NCBI RefSeq assembly: GCF_024168645.1
Contig: NZ_JALJWF010000001.1
Span: 3,537,501-3,601,500, forward strand
Reading direction: 5' to 3'
Source of the DNA: Pseudomonas sp. GGS8
GTDB taxonomy: Bacteria > Pseudomonadota > Gammaproteobacteria > Pseudomonadales > Pseudomonadaceae
Length of the DNA: 64,000 bases
The position numbers and the translations under genes were made by a program. Numbering within the stretch: position 1 is the first letter of the stretch; every line of letters begins with the position of its first letter. A model generated the notes under the pieces. That model was given only the letters and a program-made list of their open reading frames with translations, was not told where the DNA came from and ran no database searches. Shown here piece by piece: positions 61,048-64,000 of this stretch.

Positions 61048-62352
61048 ATGGATATGCGCAAAAGCGGTCTGGTCAGCAGCAGCGATTCGGGGTCCTACTC
61101 GGACCTGAACCGTTTGAATCAGCTCAAGGTCGGCGACAAGAACAGCGATGCGAACATGCGCAAAGTGGCGCAGGAATTCGAGTCGCTGTTCCTCGGTGAA
61201 ATGCTCAAGTCCATGCGCTCGGCCACCGAAGCGCTGGGCAAGGACAATCCGCTCAACACGCCGGCAGCCAAGCAATACCAGGAAATGTACGACCAGCAGT
61301 TGGCCGTTTCCCTGTCCCGCGAAGGTGGCGGTATTGGCTTGGCGGATGTGCTGATGCGCCAGATGTCGAAGAACAAGCCGTTGGCGCCGGGTGAGGCCGC
61401 CGCAGCGTCTGCCGCCAAGCAAGCCGCCGCGAGCGCCGCTGTGGAAACACCGATTGCCGCCGGTACGGTCGCCACCAACGGGCCACTGTCGCGCCTCAAC
61501 GGCGAGCGCCCGTTGTGGGCTTCACGCGCGGTGAGGGCGCCGGCCGGGGCGGGCGAGGGCGCACACCGCAACGACATGGCGCTGATCAATCAGCGGCGTC
61601 TGGCGCTGCCACCGAAACTCGCCGACCGTTTGCTCGCCGGGCTGGTGCCATCTGCGTCGGTATCGACCACGGCGGCGACCGCCACCGCAACGCAGAACAA
61701 AATCCAGGTGCCGCAGAGCACCACGACCGGTTCCGGCCCGCTATATAACGGTGATTGGCTGGCTTCGCAAACGGATACGACCTCCAGCGGGCGCCTGCAG
61801 ATTTATGGGCGTGCCATGGCTCAAATCCCCCTGGCGCCGGCGAAGAAAGCCTTCAGTTCCGCCGACGAATTCGTCAACACCATGCTGCCAATGGCCAAAG
61901 AAGCCGCCGACCGTATCGGTGTCGATCCGCGTTATCTAGTGGCTCAGGCCGCCCTGGAAACCGGTTGGGGCAAATCGGTCATGCGCGCCCAGGATGGCAG
62001 CAGTAGCCACAACCTGTTCGGGATCAAGGCCAGCGGTAACTGGAAGGGCGATTCGGCGCGGGCGATCACCAGCGAATTCAGAAATGGCCAGATGGTCAAG
62101 GAGACGGCCGAGTTCCGTTCCTACGCCTCGTACAAGGACAGTTTCCATGACCTTGTGACGCTGCTGCAAAGCAACAATCGCTATCAAGATGTGCTGAAGT
62201 CGGCCGATAACCCAGAACAGTTTGTACGCGAGTTGCAAAAAGCCGGGTATGCAACCGACCCGGATTACGCAAGCAAGATTTCGCAGATAGCCAAGCAGAT
62301 GACGAGTTACCAAAACTACGCTGCAGCGGGCGCTTCCACTACGCCTTTATAG
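61048..62352 (+). CDS. flgJ: Peptidoglycan hydrolase and rod cap FlgJ
   Basis: 434 residues, longer than the roughly 310 of E. coli FlgJ. The N-terminal rod-binding domain (about 30-115, 'VAQEFESLFLGEMLKSMRSA') is followed by an extended Ala/Pro/Thr-rich linker (about 115-265) and a C-terminal glucosaminidase-type domain ('VAQAALETGWGKSVMRAQDG', 'NLFGIKASGNWKG') with the catalytic Glu in ETGWG. It caps the growing rod and opens the cell wall. GAGGA precedes the ATG. Confidence 0.96.
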   Translation: MDMRKSGLVSSSDSGSYSDLNRLNQLKVGDKNSDANMRKVAQEFESLFLGEMLKSMRSATEALGKDNPLNTPAAKQYQEMYDQQLAVSLSREGGGIGLADVLMRQMSKNKPLAPGEAAAASAAKQAAASAAVETPIAAGTVATNGPLSRLNGERPLWASRAVRAPAGAGEGAHRNDMALINQRRLALPPKLADRLLAGLVPSASVSTTAATATATQNKIQVPQSTTTGSGPLYNGDWLASQTDTTSSGRLQIYGRAMAQIPLAPAKKAFSSADEFVNTMLPMAKEAADRIGVDPRYLVAQAALETGWGKSVMRAQDGSSSHNLFGIKASGNWKGDSARAITSEFRNGQMVKETAEFRSYASYKDSFHDLVTLLQSNNRYQDVLKSADNPEQFVRELQKAGYATDPDYASKISQIAKQMTSYQNYAAAGASTTPL

Positions 62353-62375
62353 GCACAAGGCATAAGGTTTGAATC

Positions 62376-64000
62376 ATGAGTTTGCTCAACATCGGGATGT
62401 CGGGTTTATCCGCTGGCCAAAGCGCGTTGATGGTGACCGGTAACAACATTGCCAACGCCGACACCGCAGGCTACTCGCGTCAGCAAACCGTGCAGGGCAG
62501 CAAGGCCTCGAATCAGTTCGGCAATGTCTACATCGGCACGGGTACGACCCTGGCCGATGTGCGTCGGGTGTACAACAGTTACCTCGATGCGCAACTGCAA
62601 ACCACTACCTCGCTCAACAGCGACTCGGCGGCCTACGCCGGGCAGATCAGCCCGCTCGATTCGTTGCTGTCGGACAGCGGCACCGGCCTTAACGGCGCCC
62701 TGACCAAGTTCTTCACCTCGGTACAGAACGTCAACGCCAAACCGGGTGACGATGCTTCCCGCCAACTGCTGCTCAGCGATGCGCAAGCGGTGAGCAACCG
62801 TTTCAACTCGATCTCCAGCCAGTTGACCGCGCAGAACGCGGACATCAACGGCAACCTGGCGGACATGGCCGATCAGGTCAACAAACTGGCGGCCACCGTG
62901 GCCCAGTTGAACCAGAAAATTTCCGAAGTTTCTAACGCCGGCGGCCAGCCTAACGACTTGCTCGACTCGCGCAACGAGACTGTGCGCCAGTTGTCCACCT
63001 TCACCGGTGCGCAAGTGATCGAGCGTGACGGTAACCTCGATATATACCTGGGCAGTGGTCAGCCGTTGGTCATGGGCAGCACGGCCAGCAAGCTGGAAGT
63101 GGTGCCGAGCAAAGACGACCCGTCGCGTTCGGCCGTTCAGCTCAATCGCGGTTCGAGCACCATCGACATCACCTCGGTGATGACCGGTGGCGAGATGGGC
63201 GGCTTGCTGCGTTATCGCAGCACCGTGCTGGACCCGGCCATGAACGAGCTGGGGCGTGTGGCGCTGGTTGTCGCCGATCAGATGAACACCGTCCAGGCTC
63301 AGGGCATCGACAAGAACGGTGACTTCGGTTCGAACCTGTTCAACAGCATCAACACTGCCGCGCAAATGGCTCAGCGCAGCGTTGCCACGGTCGGCAACAG
63401 CGCCGGCTCAGGCAACTTCGACGTGAGCATCGAGGACAGCGGCAAGCTGACCATCAACGATTACAAGGTCACCTTCACCAGCGCCACCAACTACACCGTG
63501 CAGCGTCTGCCTGAAGGCACCGCCATGGGCGCGTTCAGCACGCTGACCACGCCGCCACCGGTAATCGATGGTTTCTCCATGACGCTCTCCGGTGGCACCG
63601 CAGCCGCCGGCGACACGTTCAAGATCACCCCGACCCGCAACGCGGCCACCAACATCAAGACCGAAATGACCGACTCCAAACGTCTGGCCATCGCGGCACC
63701 ATTGGGCGCGGCCATTGCGGCGGGCGGCAGCGGCACACTGACGATTCCGGCCAGCGGCCAACCGGCCCTGACCACGAAGTTCGATGTCTACGACACAGCG
63801 ACCACCACCACGCTCCAGAACGGCCTGAAGACGTCGACGCCGGTCAAAATCGTGTTCGGTGCGGCTGGCGGTACGACTCAGACTTACCAAATGCTCGATG
63901 CCCAAGGCAACTCGCTCAGCAGCGGCACCATCGTGCCGGGCCAGAACAATACGCTGAGCCTGACTATCCCACTGGTCGACGGCACCGGTGCCGCGATCAA
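62376..64000 (+). CDS. flgK: Flagellar hook-associated protein FlgK (partial)
   Basis: 541 codons are present and the frame is open at the right edge. The N-terminus MSLLNIGMSGLSAGQSALMV with 'TGNNIANADTAGYSRQ' is the HAP1 signature, and 'DLLDSRNETVRQLSTFTGAQ' lies in the conserved D1 region. It joins the hook to the filament. AAGG lies about 9 bases before the ATG, 23 bases after flgJ. Confidence 0.96.
   Translation, partial: MSLLNIGMSGLSAGQSALMVTGNNIANADTAGYSRQQTVQGSKASNQFGNVYIGTGTTLADVRRVYNSYLDAQLQTTTSLNSDSAAYAGQISPLDSLLSDSGTGLNGALTKFFTSVQNVNAKPGDDASRQLLLSDAQAVSNRFNSISSQLTAQNADINGNLADMADQVNKLAATVAQLNQKISEVSNAGGQPNDLLDSRNETVRQLSTFTGAQVIERDGNLDIYLGSGQPLVMGSTASKLEVVPSKDDPSRSAVQLNRGSSTIDITSVMTGGEMGGLLRYRSTVLDPAMNELGRVALVVADQMNTVQAQGIDKNGDFGSNLFNSINTAAQMAQRSVATVGNSAGSGNFDVSIEDSGKLTINDYKVTFTSATNYTVQRLPEGTAMGAFSTLTTPPPVIDGFSMTLSGGTAAAGDTFKITPTRNAATNIKTEMTDSKRLAIAAPLGAAIAAGGSGTLTIPASGQPALTTKFDVYDTATTTTLQNGLKTSTPVKIVFGAAGGTTQTYQMLDAQGNSLSSGTIVPGQNNTLSLTIPLVDGTGAAI

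Overview
The window is a gene-dense, GC-rich stretch of the chromosome of a Pseudomonas of the fluorescens group. The evidence is the LapA/LapD/LapG-type adhesin machinery, the phhABC/phhR aromatic amino acid genes, a Pseudomonas-type flagellar rod/ring operon, a DUF6124 gene, and about fifteen REPIN-type inverted repeats built from the 'GTGGCGAGGGGGCTTG' and 'GTGGGAGCGGGCTTGCCCGC' families typical of these species. No rRNA, tRNA, prophage, IS element or CRISPR array was seen.

Layout. Positions 1-2000 hold the end of an unknown gene, a LysR regulator and a DTW-domain RNA-modification enzyme. Positions 2072-23429 form a complete biofilm-adhesin island. Genes for an HlyD adaptor, an ABC transporter and a TolC-like channel are transcribed leftward, away from a 2135-residue RTX adhesin with a LapG-type TAAG cleavage motif. 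These are followed by a DUF6124 gene, two paralogous Ig-like proteins of unknown function, and a LapD-type c-di-GMP receptor with its LapG-type periplasmic protease. The protease would cut the adhesin from the surface and the receptor would hold the protease back when c-di-GMP is high. The proteins differ from the canonical LapB and LapD as I remember them, so this is probably a second (MapA-like) system.

Positions 23717-37137 are mostly housekeeping: YbaN, a YecA-like protein, RecQ, MarR, a short FimV-like protein, a SelW-like protein, an EamA exporter with an AraC regulator, an LpxH-like phosphoesterase, an HD-domain protein, DUF962, another AraC regulator, TrkH and a nitroreductase. Positions 37260-40603 hold a Cpx-like envelope-stress system (kinase, Spy/CpxP-like chaperone, response regulator). 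Positions 40713-46633 carry YciI, YciB and a divergent operon yciV-yciO-scpA-scpB, then rluB. Positions 46833-48003 hold a two-gene unit of a 45-residue peptide and an M29-type metallopeptidase. Next come an AroP-type permease preceded by a tryptophan-containing leader ORF, arfB, an MFS transporter, two small ORFs, phhC-phhB-phhA with divergent phhR, and finally flgF-flgG-flgH-flgI-flgJ-flgK, with flgK running off the right edge.

The most interesting points are: (1) near-identical lux-box-like palindromes placed about 40 bases upstream of the predicted start sites of both Ig-like genes; (2) a duplication scar between those genes, where decayed 3' ends of an adhesin gene and a lapD-type gene lie back to back; (3) the 45-residue peptide plus M29 peptidase unit with an intergenic hairpin; (4) the two-Trp leader upstream of the aromatic permease; (5) a related 16-nt insert in two REP elements of different families.
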